NCBI RefSeq assembly: GCF_014621775.1
Contig: NZ_CP061204.1
Coordinates: 764,501-828,500 of the forward strand
Direction of reading: 5' to 3'
Source: Stenotrophomonas sp. 169
Lineage (GTDB): Bacteria; Pseudomonadota; Gammaproteobacteria; Xanthomonadales; Xanthomonadaceae
DNA length: 64,000 nt
Each line of letters begins with the position of its first letter. The stretch's first letter is position 1. This document shows positions 1-9,171 of the stretch, piece after piece. The notes under the pieces are model-generated. The model made no database searches and was not told the origin of the DNA. It saw only the letters and a list, made by a program, of their open reading frames with translations. The position numbers and the translations under genes were made by a program.

Positions 1-1
1 C

Positions 2-1357
2 ATTTCGGCCACCATGACGCCGCGCGAGATCGTGCAGGAACTGGACCGTCACATCGTTGGCCAGCATGACGCCAAGCGCGCGGTGGCCATCGCCCTGCGC
101 AACCGCTGGCGCCGCATGCAGCTGCCGGCGGAGCTGCGCGACGAAGTCATGCCCAAGAACATCCTGATGATCGGGCCGACCGGCGTGGGCAAGACCGAGA
201 TCGCGCGTCGCCTGGCCACCCTGGCCAACGCACCGTTCGTCAAAGTGGAGGCGACGCGCTTCACCGAGGTCGGCTACGTCGGCAAGGACGTCGAGCAGAT
301 CATCCGCGACCTCGCCGATACAGCGGTGAAGCTGTATCGGGAACAGGCCAAGACGCGCGTGCGCAACCAGGCCGAAGAGCGTGCCGAAGACCGCATCCTG
401 GATGCCTTGCTGCCCAAGCGCAGCGGCGGCATCGGCTTTGATCCGGAGGCCGCGCGCAACGAGCCATCCGCGCAGGACAATGAAACCCGCATCAAGTTCC
501 GCCGCATGCTGCGCAACGGTGAACTGGATGATCGCGAGATCGAGCTGGATATCGCTGCCAACGTCAGCATGGACATCATGACCCCACCGGGCATGGAGGA
601 AATGGGACAGCAGCTGAAGTCGATGTTCGCCAACCTGGGTGGCAGCAAATCGAACAAGCGTACGGTCACCATCAAGGCGGCGCGCCCGCTGCTGCAGGAA
701 GAGGAAGCCGGCAAGCTGGTGAACGAAGAAGATGTCCGCAGCGCCGCCATCGAAGCCTGCGAGCAGAACGGCATCGTCTTCATCGATGAGATCGACAAGG
801 TTGCCAAGCGGGGCGACGCCGGCTCGTCCGGTGGCGATGTATCGCGTGAGGGCGTACAGCGCGATCTGCTGCCGCTGGTGGAGGGCTCCAATGTGTCGAC
901 CAAATACGGCACGGTGAAGACCGACCACATCCTGTTCGTCGCTTCCGGTGCGTTCCACCTGGCCAAGCCCAGCGACCTGATCCCCGAGCTGCAGGGTCGT
1001 TTCCCGATCCGCGTGGAACTGAGTGCGCTGAGCAAGCAGGATTTCATCCGCATCCTCACCGAGCCCAAGGCGGCGTTGACCAAGCAGTACGAAGCACTGC
1101 TGTTGACCGAAGGGGTGACCATCACGTTCACCGAAGACGCCGTTGACCGCTTGGCCGAGATTGCTTTTCAGGTCAATGAGCGGCAGGAAAACATCGGTGC
1201 GCGTCGCCTGCATACGGTGCTGGAGCGGCTGCTGGATACGCTCAGCTACGAGGCGCCGGACCGCGGTGGCGAAGCGATTGAAATCGACAGTGCCTACGTG
1301 GACAAGTACCTGGGCGAGCTGGTCAAGGATCCAGACCTGAGCCGCTACATCCTTTAA
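2..1357 (+). CDS. hslU: HslU, ATPase subunit of the HslUV protease (5' end probably outside window)
   Basis: AAA+ unfoldase that feeds proteins to the HslV peptidase in the cytoplasm. Counting from the ATG at 14 there are 447 residues. The Walker A motif GPTGVGKT is at 54-61, the GYVG pore loop at 87-90, and Walker B is in IVFIDEIDK near 255. The C-terminus ends in DLSRYIL, as is usual for HslU, whose C-terminal tail docks into HslV. The reading frame stays open upstream of the ATG to the first base. Xanthomonad HslU proteins as I recall them carry a short extension before MTPREIV, so the true start probably lies outside the window; ATG 14 is the only start visible. hslV is expected immediately upstream. 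No terminator is visible between this gene and the fimbrial locus. Confidence 0.96.
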   Translation: MSATMTPREIVQELDRHIVGQHDAKRAVAIALRNRWRRMQLPAELRDEVMPKNILMIGPTGVGKTEIARRLATLANAPFVKVEATRFTEVGYVGKDVEQIIRDLADTAVKLYREQAKTRVRNQAEERAEDRILDALLPKRSGGIGFDPEAARNEPSAQDNETRIKFRRMLRNGELDDREIELDIAANVSMDIMTPPGMEEMGQQLKSMFANLGGSKSNKRTVTIKAARPLLQEEEAGKLVNEEDVRSAAIEACEQNGIVFIDEIDKVAKRGDAGSSGGDVSREGVQRDLLPLVEGSNVSTKYGTVKTDHILFVASGAFHLAKPSDLIPELQGRFPIRVELSALSKQDFIRILTEPKAALTKQYEALLLTEGVTITFTEDAVDRLAEIAFQVNERQENIGARRLHTVLERLLDTLSYEAPDRGGEAIEIDSAYVDKYLGELVKDPDLSRYIL

Positions 1358-1486
1358 CGCCGCATAGGGGTGAACCACGGTGATTGGGCGGCGTCCTATG
1401 TGCGTGGGCGCCGCACAGACCTAGGCTGGGGGTATCCTCTCACCTGCCGTGCCAAGCTTGTTGCCGGTACGGTGCCACTGGACCCC

Positions 1487-2041
1487 ATGACCATGAATCT
1501 ACGCTTGGCCGCGCTGGTTTCCGCGCTGTTGCTGCCTCTTGCAGCCCACGCACAGGATGGCACCATCACCTTCAGCGGACGGCTGGTCAACACCACGTGC
1601 GTGGTGACCGCACAAGGCAACGGCGGCAACAGCGGCACCGACACCACGGTGGTCCTGCCGACGGTACCGGATACCGCGCTCGCGACCGCAGGCACGCGCA
1701 CGGGGCTGCGGATCTGGTACATCCAGGTGGGGAATGCCGCCGAACACTGTCTGGAACCCAACATCCGCGCCGAGTTCCAGAACGGTGGCAATGTCACGCC
1801 GGCAGGACGCCTGGCCAATACTGGCGGGGCGGGCAATGTGGAGATCGTGGTGTCCAACCGTGAGCCGATGAGCGGTAATCCGGACATCAACCTGGCCACC
1901 AATGTGAACTCACCGCTCAAGCAGATCGATCCGGCCACCGGCTGGGCGCGACTCAGCTTCGGTGCCGAGTACTACGCCACGGGTCGGGCGACCGGTGGCA
2001 GCGTTACCACGTCCGTGCAGTACATCATGACCTACCCCTGA
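1487..2041 (+). CDS. Fimbrial major-subunit-type pilin 1 (chaperone-usher family)
   Basis: A secreted pilin subunit of 184 residues. The ATG at 1487 gives a clean signal peptide ending LPLAAHAQ, then DGTITFSGRLVNTTCVV, the N-terminal donor-strand and first cysteine region of type 1-like pilins. The second conserved cysteine is in AEHCLEP, and the protein ends with the usual alternating hydrophobic beta strand and penultimate tyrosine (TSVQYIMTYP). A longer reading from 1370 would put 39 non-signal residues in front and is unlikely. It is the first of three pilin paralogues before the chaperone and has its own terminator, so it may be transcribed separately. It is more divergent from pilin 3 than pilin 2 is. 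Confidence 0.88.
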   Translation: MTMNLRLAALVSALLLPLAAHAQDGTITFSGRLVNTTCVVTAQGNGGNSGTDTTVVLPTVPDTALATAGTRTGLRIWYIQVGNAAEHCLEPNIRAEFQNGGNVTPAGRLANTGGAGNVEIVVSNREPMSGNPDINLATNVNSPLKQIDPATGWARLSFGAEYYATGRATGGSVTTSVQYIMTYP

Positions 2042-2071
2042 GTCACGCCAGTCATGCACCGCACGAAGCAG

Positions 2072-2095
2072 AACGCGCCCCATGGGCGCGTTTTT
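2072..2095 (+). terminator. Rho-independent terminator after pilin 1
   Basis: A perfect 9-bp stem (AACGCGCCC at 2072-2080, GGGCGCGTT at 2084-2092) around a 3-nt loop runs into five T residues. It lies 31 nt after the pilin 1 stop and would isolate this gene from the rest of the fimbrial locus. Confidence 0.85.
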
Positions 2096-2135
2096 CATTT
2101 GCCTGACCGGTGGAGCCGACCGGTAAAGCCGACCG

Positions 2136-2157
2136 GTAGAGCCGACTTCAGTCGGCT
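2136..2157 (+). repeat. SMAG (GTAG) REP element
   Basis: GTAG at 2136-2139 is followed by AGCCGAC / GTCGGCT arms around TTCA. Two degenerate half copies precede it at about 2111-2135. The rest of the 2096-2433 gap between pilins 1 and 2 shows no convincing gene. Confidence 0.85.
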
Positions 2158-2433
2158 GGCCAACCGCCAACCGTATCGTCATCGCCCTCCCGCCCCGATA
2201 TAGCCCCATAACCCAGGCACAGCAGCTCGCGTCATCGCGGGGGAGTGCCGACGTCAGCCGACCGAATGCGCACTGCAACGCGGGTCAGGAATGTGACCGG
2301 ATCCAGCAGAGCGCGCATCGCTTCGCAAGCTCAGCCTCGTCCGATGGGGGCGCCAAAAGGGGAGGGGGAAGGTAGTGCGGTCGCCGGTGGTGTACCTGAC
2401 CGGCGGCAACCCTGCACTCACTGGAGGAATGCA

Positions 2434-2973
2434 TTGGCTATCCATCAACCCGCGTGGTCCGTTCTGCTGATGGCCGCTATCGCCGCACCTGCCTGCGCGC
2501 AGAGTGGTGATATCACCTTCAACGGCGAAGTGACCGCCACCACCTGCGATGTATCGTTCAACGGAAAGGTCGGTGAAAACCCGGTCATCGTCCTGCCCAC
2601 GGTCGCCGACAGCAGCCTGCGGATGGGCAACAGTGCCGGGCGTACACCGGTCCACGTGCATATCGGCGGTACGGCCCCTGGCTGTGCCAGCGGAGGCGTG
2701 GCGATGCGGTTCGATCCGCGACGCCAGGCCAGTCTGCGCGACGGACGGCTGGTCAACATGGCAGCGACCGACGCCGCGGCGAACGTGTTGATCAGTCTGC
2801 GGGATGACCGTGACCAGCTGATCGATCTGGGCTCAGGCTGGATATCGCCGGTGGTCGGTCTGATCCCGGGCGGCACGGACATCCTGTTCCACGCCGAGTA
2901 CTACGCCGATGGAGGCGATGCCCAGCCCGGCGTGGTGCAGGCGCCCTTGCAGTACACGTTGAACTATCAGTAG
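2434..2973 (+). CDS. Fimbrial pilin 2 (TTG start)
   Basis: A second pilin paralogue of 179 residues. I place the start at TTG 2434 because an excellent Shine-Dalgarno sequence, GGAGGA at 2423-2428, sits 5 nt upstream and the resulting protein begins with a compact signal peptide ending AAPACAQ. The frame is open further upstream to an ATG at 2245, but that would add 63 arginine-rich residues ahead of the signal peptide. The mature part starts SGDITFNGEVTATTCDV and has the second cysteine in APGCASGG. It ends LQYTLNYQ, the typical donor-strand C-terminus. It lies between two other pilin genes. The weak start codon may keep its level low; that is inference. Confidence 0.85.
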   Translation: MAIHQPAWSVLLMAAIAAPACAQSGDITFNGEVTATTCDVSFNGKVGENPVIVLPTVADSSLRMGNSAGRTPVHVHIGGTAPGCASGGVAMRFDPRRQASLRDGRLVNMAATDAAANVLISLRDDRDQLIDLGSGWISPVVGLIPGGTDILFHAEYYADGGDAQPGVVQAPLQYTLNYQ

Positions 2974-2984
2974 CACCTCCCCCG

Positions 2985-3001
2985 CCGCCCTGTGGCGGTT
3001 T
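2985..3001 (+). terminator. Weak possible terminator after pilin 2
   Basis: CCGCC / GGCGG, a 5-bp stem with a 4-nt loop, followed by TTTA. It is short, so it is a weak candidate. The remaining sequence to 3145 has no gene. Confidence 0.3.
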
Positions 3002-3145
3002 AAGCCCGGTCCGATACGTTGGCCGAGCCCGGCTGGATACAGTTGATGTCGAGGGAAGCCAGTCGTCCTTCGCCGCAACGCTCCTCTTGCCGAGCCGGTC
3101 CGCGTTGGCCTGGCGCGAAACTTTCATCCTCAATCCGGAATACCC

Positions 3146-3694
3146 ATGAACAAGCTCGTCCTTTCGATTTCTTCTGTTCTTGCCCTCGGCGCTGCGACCT
3201 CGGCCCAGGCGCAGACCGGCCTCATCACCTTCAACGGTGAAGTGACTGCCGTCACCTGCGAAGTCACCTTCCCGAGTGCCACCGGCACCCCGGGCAACCC
3301 GACCATCACCCTGCCCAAGGTCGCTACGACCAGCCTGGCCACTGCAGGCCAGACCGCAGGCAAGACCCCCATCACTCTGCAGGTCGGCACCATCGGGACC
3401 CCGTGCACGGTCGCCTCGGTCGCACTGGAGCTGAACAACAACCGCAGTGCGCAGGTGAACGCGGCGGGTCGCTTGGAGAACACCCTCACCGTCGACGATG
3501 CGAAATTCGTTTCCATCGGCCTGCGTGATGGCGACGACAAGGCGATCAACCTGCGTACGCCCTGGAGCTCGGCCCGTTTCACCCCGGTCGGCGGCGTCGT
3601 GTCGATCCCGTTCGCCGCCGAGTACAACGCCGAAGGCATTGCGGGGGCCGGGAAGGTGAGCTCGAACGTGCAGTACACGATCGATTACAACTGA
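3146..3694 (+). CDS. Fimbrial pilin 3, probable major subunit
   Basis: A third pilin paralogue of 182 residues. MNKLVLSISSVLALGAATSAQAQ is a textbook signal peptide, followed by TGLITFNGEVTAVTCEV with the first cysteine. The second cysteine is in GTPCTVAS, and the end is SNVQYTIDYN. It is directly upstream of the chaperone and separated from it by a strong hairpin, the place where chaperone-usher operons usually keep the major subunit. That makes it the best candidate for the shaft protein. The order subunit, chaperone, usher, adhesin resembles the SMF-1 type fimbriae described for Stenotrophomonas maltophilia; identity with SMF-1 is not proven here. Confidence 0.9.
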   Translation: MNKLVLSISSVLALGAATSAQAQTGLITFNGEVTAVTCEVTFPSATGTPGNPTITLPKVATTSLATAGQTAGKTPITLQVGTIGTPCTVASVALELNNNRSAQVNAAGRLENTLTVDDAKFVSIGLRDGDDKAINLRTPWSSARFTPVGGVVSIPFAAEYNAEGIAGAGKVSSNVQYTIDYN

Positions 3695-3714
3695 TAGAAC
3701 CCGACGGTTCGTCC

Positions 3715-3739
3715 AGCCCGGAGCGTGCTGCTCCGGGCT
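3715..3739 (+). promoter_or_regulatory. Perfect hairpin between major pilin and chaperone genes
   Basis: A perfect 10-bp stem (AGCCCGGAGC at 3715-3724, GCTCCGGGCT at 3730-3739) has a 5-nt loop and no T-tract. A stem without a T-tract at this position fits a partial terminator or mRNA-stabilising element that keeps pilin mRNA more abundant than assembly-gene mRNA, a known arrangement in fimbrial operons. The function is inferred. Confidence 0.7.
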
Positions 3740-3773
3740 GTCTACAGGATTCAGAACTATCGAGGGAAAGAAC

Positions 3774-4529
3774 GTGCAGACGAACACGATGATCCGAACC
3801 GCTTTCGCGTGCCTTCTCAGTGCGTGTGCGCTGCTGGCGACGGCGCCAGCCCAGTCGCAGGTCATCGTCCATGGCACGCGTCAGATATTCCCGGGTGACC
3901 AGCGCGAGATCACCGTCCGCGTTGAAAACGTGGGCCAGCGCGCGTCATTGATCCAGGCATGGACCGATGACGGCGACAAGCAAGTGAGTCCTGAAGAGGC
4001 CAGCACCCCGTTCGTGCTGCGGCCGCCCGTGTTCCGTCTCGACCCCGGCAAGAGCCAGGCCATGCGGGTGATGTTCACCGGCGCAGACCTGCCGCAGGAT
4101 CGCGAGAGCATCTACTGGCTGAACGTGCTGGATATTCCGCCGACGCCAGAAGCCGATGCGAGCTCCACCGGCAATTTTCTGGAGTTCAGCCTGCGCACGC
4201 GGATCAAGCTGATCTACCGGCCCAAGGGCCTGAAAGATGTCGCGCAGGCAGCACGCGCCCTGACATGGTCGCTGCAGCACGACGCGCAGGGATGGTTCCT
4301 GCAGGCCACCAATCCCACACCGTACTACGTCCATATGTCCACTCTCGCGCTGCGCGTGCAGGGCAAGGACTTTCCTTCCGCAGAACCGCCGATGATCGCG
4401 CCGCTGTCAAGCCAGCGCTATCCCATCAGCGGGCTGACAGCGGCACCCACAGGCGGCAACGTTCAGTTCAGCAGCATCAATGACGCCGGCGGCGTGACGG
4501 CTCAATCGGTCAGCCTCCCCGTGCGCTGA
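3774..4529 (+). CDS. Periplasmic fimbrial chaperone 1 (PapD/FimC family)
   Basis: Folds and caps pilin subunits in the periplasm by donor-strand complementation. The start is GTG at 3774, chosen because GAGGG at 3762-3766 is correctly spaced; the first ATG (3789) would be too far from it. The signal peptide ends TAPAQSQ. Two Ig-like domains follow. The first holds FRLDPGKSQAMRVMF and the signature LPQDRESIYWLNVLDIPP, followed by RTRIKLIYRP, which contains the conserved lysine that anchors the subunit C-terminus. At 251 residues it has the usual family length. It sits between the pilin 3 hairpin and the usher. Confidence 0.93.
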   Translation: MQTNTMIRTAFACLLSACALLATAPAQSQVIVHGTRQIFPGDQREITVRVENVGQRASLIQAWTDDGDKQVSPEEASTPFVLRPPVFRLDPGKSQAMRVMFTGADLPQDRESIYWLNVLDIPPTPEADASSTGNFLEFSLRTRIKLIYRPKGLKDVAQAARALTWSLQHDAQGWFLQATNPTPYYVHMSTLALRVQGKDFPSAEPPMIAPLSSQRYPISGLTAAPTGGNVQFSSINDAGGVTAQSVSLPVR

Positions 4530-4567
4530 CCTGTCCGGCTGCGGTGCAGCCCGTCGGGTCTGCGCTT

Positions 4568-4584
4568 TCTCTCTCTCTCTCTCT
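4568..4584 (+). repeat. (TC)8 dinucleotide tract upstream of the usher gene
   Basis: Eight TC repeats plus T lie in the 121-nt gap between the chaperone stop (4529) and the usher start (4651). They are non-coding on the start chosen here. Such tracts can vary in length by slippage. Confidence 0.8.
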
Positions 4585-4650
4585 GTTTCAACGTGCTGTG
4601 CGGCTGCCTACCAGATGGCGGGCGCCGGCTGCCTGCTGGAGGCTCTCGTC

Positions 4651-7260
4651 ATGACCTGTGCTCGACGCCCGTCGCGATTCCCGCGCGCTTGTCGGCTGGC
4701 GTCGGCCATCGTCGCCGGTACGCTGCCGATGTCGGCGCTGGCCGCACCCAATGTGGAGTTCAATCCGCAGTTTCTGCAGGGCGGTGCGGGATCGAGCCTC
4801 GATCTGTCCCGCTTCGAGCGCGGTGACGATCTGCCAGGTACCTACAGTGCCGACATCAAGATCAACGGCGCGCTCGTGGCACGGCGCGATGTCGAACTGC
4901 GGGCCCTCGACAACGGCAGCGTGCAGTTGTGTCTGACACCGGACATCGTGTCCACGTTCGGCGTGGATCCGGCGCGGCTTCCGCGGCCCGGCGAGAAGGC
5001 CGATGACGGTGCGACCGATGGGCCGATCATCAAGGCACTGCCGGAAGGGCCGTTCTGTGAGGACATCGGGGAATTCATCCCGCAGGCGAGTGCACGTTTC
5101 GATGCGGGCGAGCAGGTGCTGGATGTCAGCATCCCGCAGGCGTACCTCGCCACAGATCCGCGCGGCTGGGTCAGCCGCGAGCTCTGGGATGAGGGCATCA
5201 ATGCGGCCCGCATCGGCTACAACGTCAGCCACCAGCGGCTGCAGGGCAATGGATTCAGCACCCGCAGCACCAGTGCAACGGTAAACGTGGGGGGCAACCT
5301 CGGCGCGTGGCGTTTCCGCCATGACGGGTACATGTCCCAGCGCGCCGGTGAGCCGGTGCGCTACAGCGCCTCACGCAGCTACGCACAACGCGATATCGGT
5401 GCCTGGGGCATGCAGCTGACGCTCGGCGAAGCGGCGACCCGCGGTGATCTGTTCGACAGCGTCAACTTCCGCGGCGTCGACATCAGCACCGACCCCCGCA
5501 TGCTGCCCGATTCACAGCGCGACTATGCCCCGGTCATCCGCGGCGTGGCCCAGACCAATGCGCGCGTCGTGGTGCGCCAGCACGGCCAGGTGGTTTACCA
5601 GGCCAGCGTTGCCCCGGGCCCGTTCGAAATCAGCGACCTCTATGGCACCTCATACGGTGGCGACCTGGAAGTGGAAGTGACCGAAGGCGATGGACGCGTG
5701 CAGCGCTTCGTCGTGCCGTTCGCTGCGGTGCCGCAGCTGCTGCGCGCCGGCCAGCAGCGGGTCAGTGCGACCTTGGGTACGCTCAACGATGCCTGGCTGG
5801 CGCAGCAACCGCGCTTCGCCGAAGCGACATGGCGTCGCGGCTTGAGCACCCGATTCACCGGTTATGCCGGCGGCACCGCCGCGCAGGGTTACCAGGCGGT
5901 GCTGGTCGGCAGTGCGGTCAACACGCGGGTGGGGGCGTTCTCTGGCGATATCACCTTTGCACGCACGAAGCTGCCGGCGGCTGTGGCGGGGTTCGGTGGC
6001 AGCATGCAGGGTCAGTCGATGCGGCTGACCTACAGCAAGGACATCAACCGTACCGGAACCACCGTGTCCGTTGCGGCCTACCGCTATTCCACCGATGGCT
6101 ATCTTCCGCTGGGCGACGCCGTGCGCCTGCGGCAGGATCTGTCGCGCGGGTTGGACGGACAGGGTGTGGCGCGTCAGCGCAGTCGCCTTGACCTCACCAT
6201 CAACCAGCGCCTGGCCGAGCGGTGGGGCACGCTGTACGCCAGTGGCAGCAGCACCGAATACTGGAACCTGCAGCAGCGGCGCACCAGTTTCGGCGTCGGC
6301 TACAGCAACAGCATCGGCGTCGCCGCCTATTCATTCTCGGCGCAGCGCAGCCTGGAAAGCGATCTGTTCGGAGGGACGGCACGCCAGACCAACAGTGTGA
6401 ACGCTACGCTGACCCTGCCACTCGGCCGCGCGCCGACTGCTCCTCGCTTCAACGGCGCCCTCACCCACGACAGCACCGGCCGCCAGGATCTGCGCGTGGG
6501 TGCCACCGGGGTGTTCGGTGAGCACAGCGAAGGCTCATACAGCGGCTCGGCCACGCGCTCGGCAGGTGAGCGCAGTGCCTACGATGCCAATGTCGGCTAT
6601 CAGGCCTCCCTGGCCTCGCTCAGCGCGGGCGTGGGCCATTCTGCGAGCGGCAACAATCTTTCGCTCGGTGCAAGTGGCGGCATTGTCCTGCATCGCGGTG
6701 GCGTGGCATTCTCCCAGCAACTGGGCGACACCATCGGTCTGGTGCATGTGCCCGGTGCGAAGGGTGCCTTCATCGACAGCAGCACTGGTTTGAAAACCGA
6801 TGCCCGCGGCTATGCGGTCGTTCCGTTTCTGACCCCGTATCGACGCAACGAGATCAGCGTCGATCCCAAGGGCCTGCCGATGGACATTGAGCTGAAATCG
6901 TCGTCGGCGACGACGGTGCCGACGGCGGGGGCGGTGGTGAAAATGGTGATCGAAACCAGCAGCGGCCGCAGCGCGTTGATCGATGCGCGGCGCGAGGATG
7001 GCAGTCCACTGCCCTTCGGCCTGGACGTACGCAACGAAGCGGGCGACATTGTTGGCGTGGTCGGCCAGGCCAGTCGGCTGTGGGTACGCGGTCTGGCCGA
7101 GCGTGGTCAGTTGCGGGTGTGGCTGGACGGAGCAGGCAGGCAGCAGTGTGTGATTGATTACGACCTGGCCAACGCAGATGCGAATCAGATGTTGAAGAGC
7201 ACCTGTCGTTCCACCATCGAGTCGGCTGAAGCCAGCGACGACGGAGCAGCGCAGAAATGA
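4651..7260 (+). CDS. Outer-membrane fimbrial usher (PapC/FimD family)
   Basis: Outer-membrane pore that recruits chaperone-subunit complexes and assembles the fibre. The ATG at 4651 has GGAGG 8 nt upstream; a possible ATG at 4615 lacks a ribosome site. This gives 869 residues, a normal usher length. A signal peptide is followed by the N-terminal chaperone-binding region (NVEFNPQFLQGG, then DLPGTYSADIKING). The long central part has the beta-barrel and plug character of the family (TLGEAATRGDLFDSVNFRGV, RVQRFVVPFA). The C-terminal domains contain a cysteine pair (QQCVIDYDL, KSTCRS). The stop overlaps the adhesin start by 4 nt, implying coupled translation. Confidence 0.95.
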   Translation: MTCARRPSRFPRACRLASAIVAGTLPMSALAAPNVEFNPQFLQGGAGSSLDLSRFERGDDLPGTYSADIKINGALVARRDVELRALDNGSVQLCLTPDIVSTFGVDPARLPRPGEKADDGATDGPIIKALPEGPFCEDIGEFIPQASARFDAGEQVLDVSIPQAYLATDPRGWVSRELWDEGINAARIGYNVSHQRLQGNGFSTRSTSATVNVGGNLGAWRFRHDGYMSQRAGEPVRYSASRSYAQRDIGAWGMQLTLGEAATRGDLFDSVNFRGVDISTDPRMLPDSQRDYAPVIRGVAQTNARVVVRQHGQVVYQASVAPGPFEISDLYGTSYGGDLEVEVTEGDGRVQRFVVPFAAVPQLLRAGQQRVSATLGTLNDAWLAQQPRFAEATWRRGLSTRFTGYAGGTAAQGYQAVLVGSAVNTRVGAFSGDITFARTKLPAAVAGFGGSMQGQSMRLTYSKDINRTGTTVSVAAYRYSTDGYLPLGDAVRLRQDLSRGLDGQGVARQRSRLDLTINQRLAERWGTLYASGSSTEYWNLQQRRTSFGVGYSNSIGVAAYSFSAQRSLESDLFGGTARQTNSVNATLTLPLGRAPTAPRFNGALTHDSTGRQDLRVGATGVFGEHSEGSYSGSATRSAGERSAYDANVGYQASLASLSAGVGHSASGNNLSLGASGGIVLHRGGVAFSQQLGDTIGLVHVPGAKGAFIDSSTGLKTDARGYAVVPFLTPYRRNEISVDPKGLPMDIELKSSSATTVPTAGAVVKMVIETSSGRSALIDARREDGSPLPFGLDVRNEAGDIVGVVGQASRLWVRGLAERGQLRVWLDGAGRQQCVIDYDLANADANQMLKSTCRSTIESAEASDDGAAQK

Positions 7261-8393
7261 GCAGGCACACGAAAAAGTTGATCCCTGTCCGTCGGTGGCT
7301 GGCAGCGTCCATAGGATCGGGCGCGCGCCGCGCCTGGCACTGGCAACGGATGTCCCTCCTTGTGCCCGCGCTGCTTGCCAGTGCGGCCGCATCGGCTGCC
7401 ATTACCTGCACCGGTGGAGGCGGCACGACCACGTTGGGCCTGCCCACATTGGTAGTGATTCCGCGCGACACCACCATGCCTGTGGGGACGTTGCTGACGC
7501 CGTGGGTCGCCGGGCCGGAACGTCCCTACACGTTCACGTGCAACGCGCCTGGCGGCTCGGGTTACGTGCGGGGTGTTTCCCGGAATGCGTCCGGCCTCGT
7601 CAGCGCGGGAATCCTCGTACCGGCACCGCCAGGCTATGCGCTGGATGTCACCGTCGCGCAGAGCGGTGTGCCGGGTGTGGGTATCGCGGTCTATTACCGG
7701 CCCTACCTGCGGGGCTGGCAGACCGGGTTTCGGTCGGGGCTGCCCGATTGGGGACGGACGAGCATCGATTACACCGGCACTGGTGCCGGCAACCAGCTGG
7801 GTGGGCAGATCTTTACCGCGCTGGTCAAGACAGCGGGGGTGGTCAGTGCTGGCAACATAGTGCCAATGGAAGTCGCCACGATTCTAGCTACCTCATCGGG
7901 CACGGCCGTGGGGGGCGGGGCAACACCTGATCGGTACCGTATTCCGGCAATCCGCATACAAGCAGGGGCGTGCGTGATCCCGTCCGATACCCGGGTAGCA
8001 CTGGGCGACCAGAAGCGTACGGCGTTCACGGCGCATGGCGCCACGGGCCCATGGGTGGATTTCCGCATTCCGGTGACCGGATGCCCAGCGGCGTTGACGT
8101 CCATCGAATACGGGCTGCGATCGGTCAATGGGTTTCCTCCCGATCCGGCGGATTCAGCGAAAGGCGTGATCGCGATCGCACCCGGCGGTGCGAAGGGAAT
8201 CGGTATCCAGTTGTGGGACAACGCCACGGGCGCGGCCGTGCCGCCGTATCCAACCCGTATGGGGCTGCGCGGTTTTGTGCCGGGCACGGCCGCCTACACC
8301 TTGGACCTGCGCGCACGCATGTACCAGACACTTCCTGCCACCGAGCCCGGACCGGTGGATGCGCAGGTCGAAATCACGATGATGTACCGCTGA
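7257..8393 (+). CDS. Fimbrial tip adhesin
   Basis: A 378-residue secreted protein whose start ATGA overlaps the usher stop. The long N-terminal leader is basic and then hydrophobic, ending ASAAASAA, followed by ITCTGGGGTTTLG. About residues 45-230 form a domain without recognisable motifs, the expected position of the receptor-binding part. The C-terminal part from roughly 240 resembles a pilin domain: two cysteines (GACVIPSD, VTGCPAA), RARMYQT, and a final strand DAQVEITMMYR. Two-domain proteins of this length at the end of usher operons are tip adhesins. The ligand cannot be predicted from sequence. Confidence 0.82.
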   Translation: MSRHTKKLIPVRRWLAASIGSGARRAWHWQRMSLLVPALLASAAASAAITCTGGGGTTTLGLPTLVVIPRDTTMPVGTLLTPWVAGPERPYTFTCNAPGGSGYVRGVSRNASGLVSAGILVPAPPGYALDVTVAQSGVPGVGIAVYYRPYLRGWQTGFRSGLPDWGRTSIDYTGTGAGNQLGGQIFTALVKTAGVVSAGNIVPMEVATILATSSGTAVGGGATPDRYRIPAIRIQAGACVIPSDTRVALGDQKRTAFTAHGATGPWVDFRIPVTGCPAALTSIEYGLRSVNGFPPDPADSAKGVIAIAPGGAKGIGIQLWDNATGAAVPPYPTRMGLRGFVPGTAAYTLDLRARMYQTLPATEPGPVDAQVEITMMYR

Positions 8394-9154
8394 TGCGCCG
8401 GGCCCGAACGCGCGGTGTGGTGGCAAGGCTGGGGCGTTCCGCAGCAGCCCTCGCGCTGCTGTGCGGCCCTGTTGCAGGTGCGTGGGCGGCGACGGCGCTG
8501 CAGGCGACACGGTTGGTCGTTGCCGCTGAGCACGGTGAAGCGAGCATTGTGGTGCGCAACGATGACCCGCGTCCGGCATTGATGCAGGTGTGGATCGACG
8601 ACGGACGCGCAGCGGCGGCCCTGGAGGAACTGGATGTGCCGCTACAGGTGCTGCAGCCGCTGCTGCGGATCGAGCCGCACACCGACCAGGCCATCCGTGT
8701 GCGTGCGCTGCGCGATGACAGGCTGCCCATTGATCGTGAGCGCCTGTACTGGTTGAACGTGATGGAAATCCCGCGACGTGCGCCCGCACAGGACACTGCC
8801 GCCACAGCGCAGGCCGATGCCATCGAAGTTGCCGTACGCAGCCGCATCAAGCTCATCTACCGCCCTGCCGGACTGAGGGGCACGCTGCAGGAAGCCGGCG
8901 CCGGACTGCGGTGGCAGGTACTGGCCGGCGATGCGGGCGTGCGCGTCCGCAACGATTCACCGCGGGTGGTGAATCTGGCCAGTGCGCGTAGTGGCGATGG
9001 TCGAATCGCGGCGCTGGAGGATGGCAGCGTGCCGCCGTTCGGCGAACGCACGTTCCAGTGGGAAGGAGCTGCTGCAGCGGTGGGGAAGGCTGGCATCACC
9101 TATGAATGGATCGATGACCTGGGGCAGGTGCATTCGCAGCAGACGCCGCCGTAA
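8393..9154 (+). CDS. Periplasmic fimbrial chaperone 2 (PapD/FimC family)
   Basis: A second chaperone of 253 residues. The TGATG junction shares one base with the adhesin stop, so ATG 8393 is the natural start; a longer open frame from 7970 runs through the adhesin in another frame and is not real. An arginine-rich leader ends with AGAWAATA. The family signature is clear: LPIDRERLYWLNVMEIPR and RSRIKLIYRPAGL, with the conserved lysine. It differs clearly from chaperone 1. Two chaperones in one locus suggest one dedicated to the adhesin or to one of the pilin paralogues (inference). It is the last gene of the fimbrial locus and converges with smeT. Confidence 0.92.
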   Translation: MRRARTRGVVARLGRSAAALALLCGPVAGAWAATALQATRLVVAAEHGEASIVVRNDDPRPALMQVWIDDGRAAAALEELDVPLQVLQPLLRIEPHTDQAIRVRALRDDRLPIDRERLYWLNVMEIPRRAPAQDTAATAQADAIEVAVRSRIKLIYRPAGLRGTLQEAGAGLRWQVLAGDAGVRVRNDSPRVVNLASARSGDGRIAALEDGSVPPFGERTFQWEGAAAAVGKAGITYEWIDDLGQVHSQQTPP

Positions 9155-9171
9155 CGGCGGCCGCTGACCGG

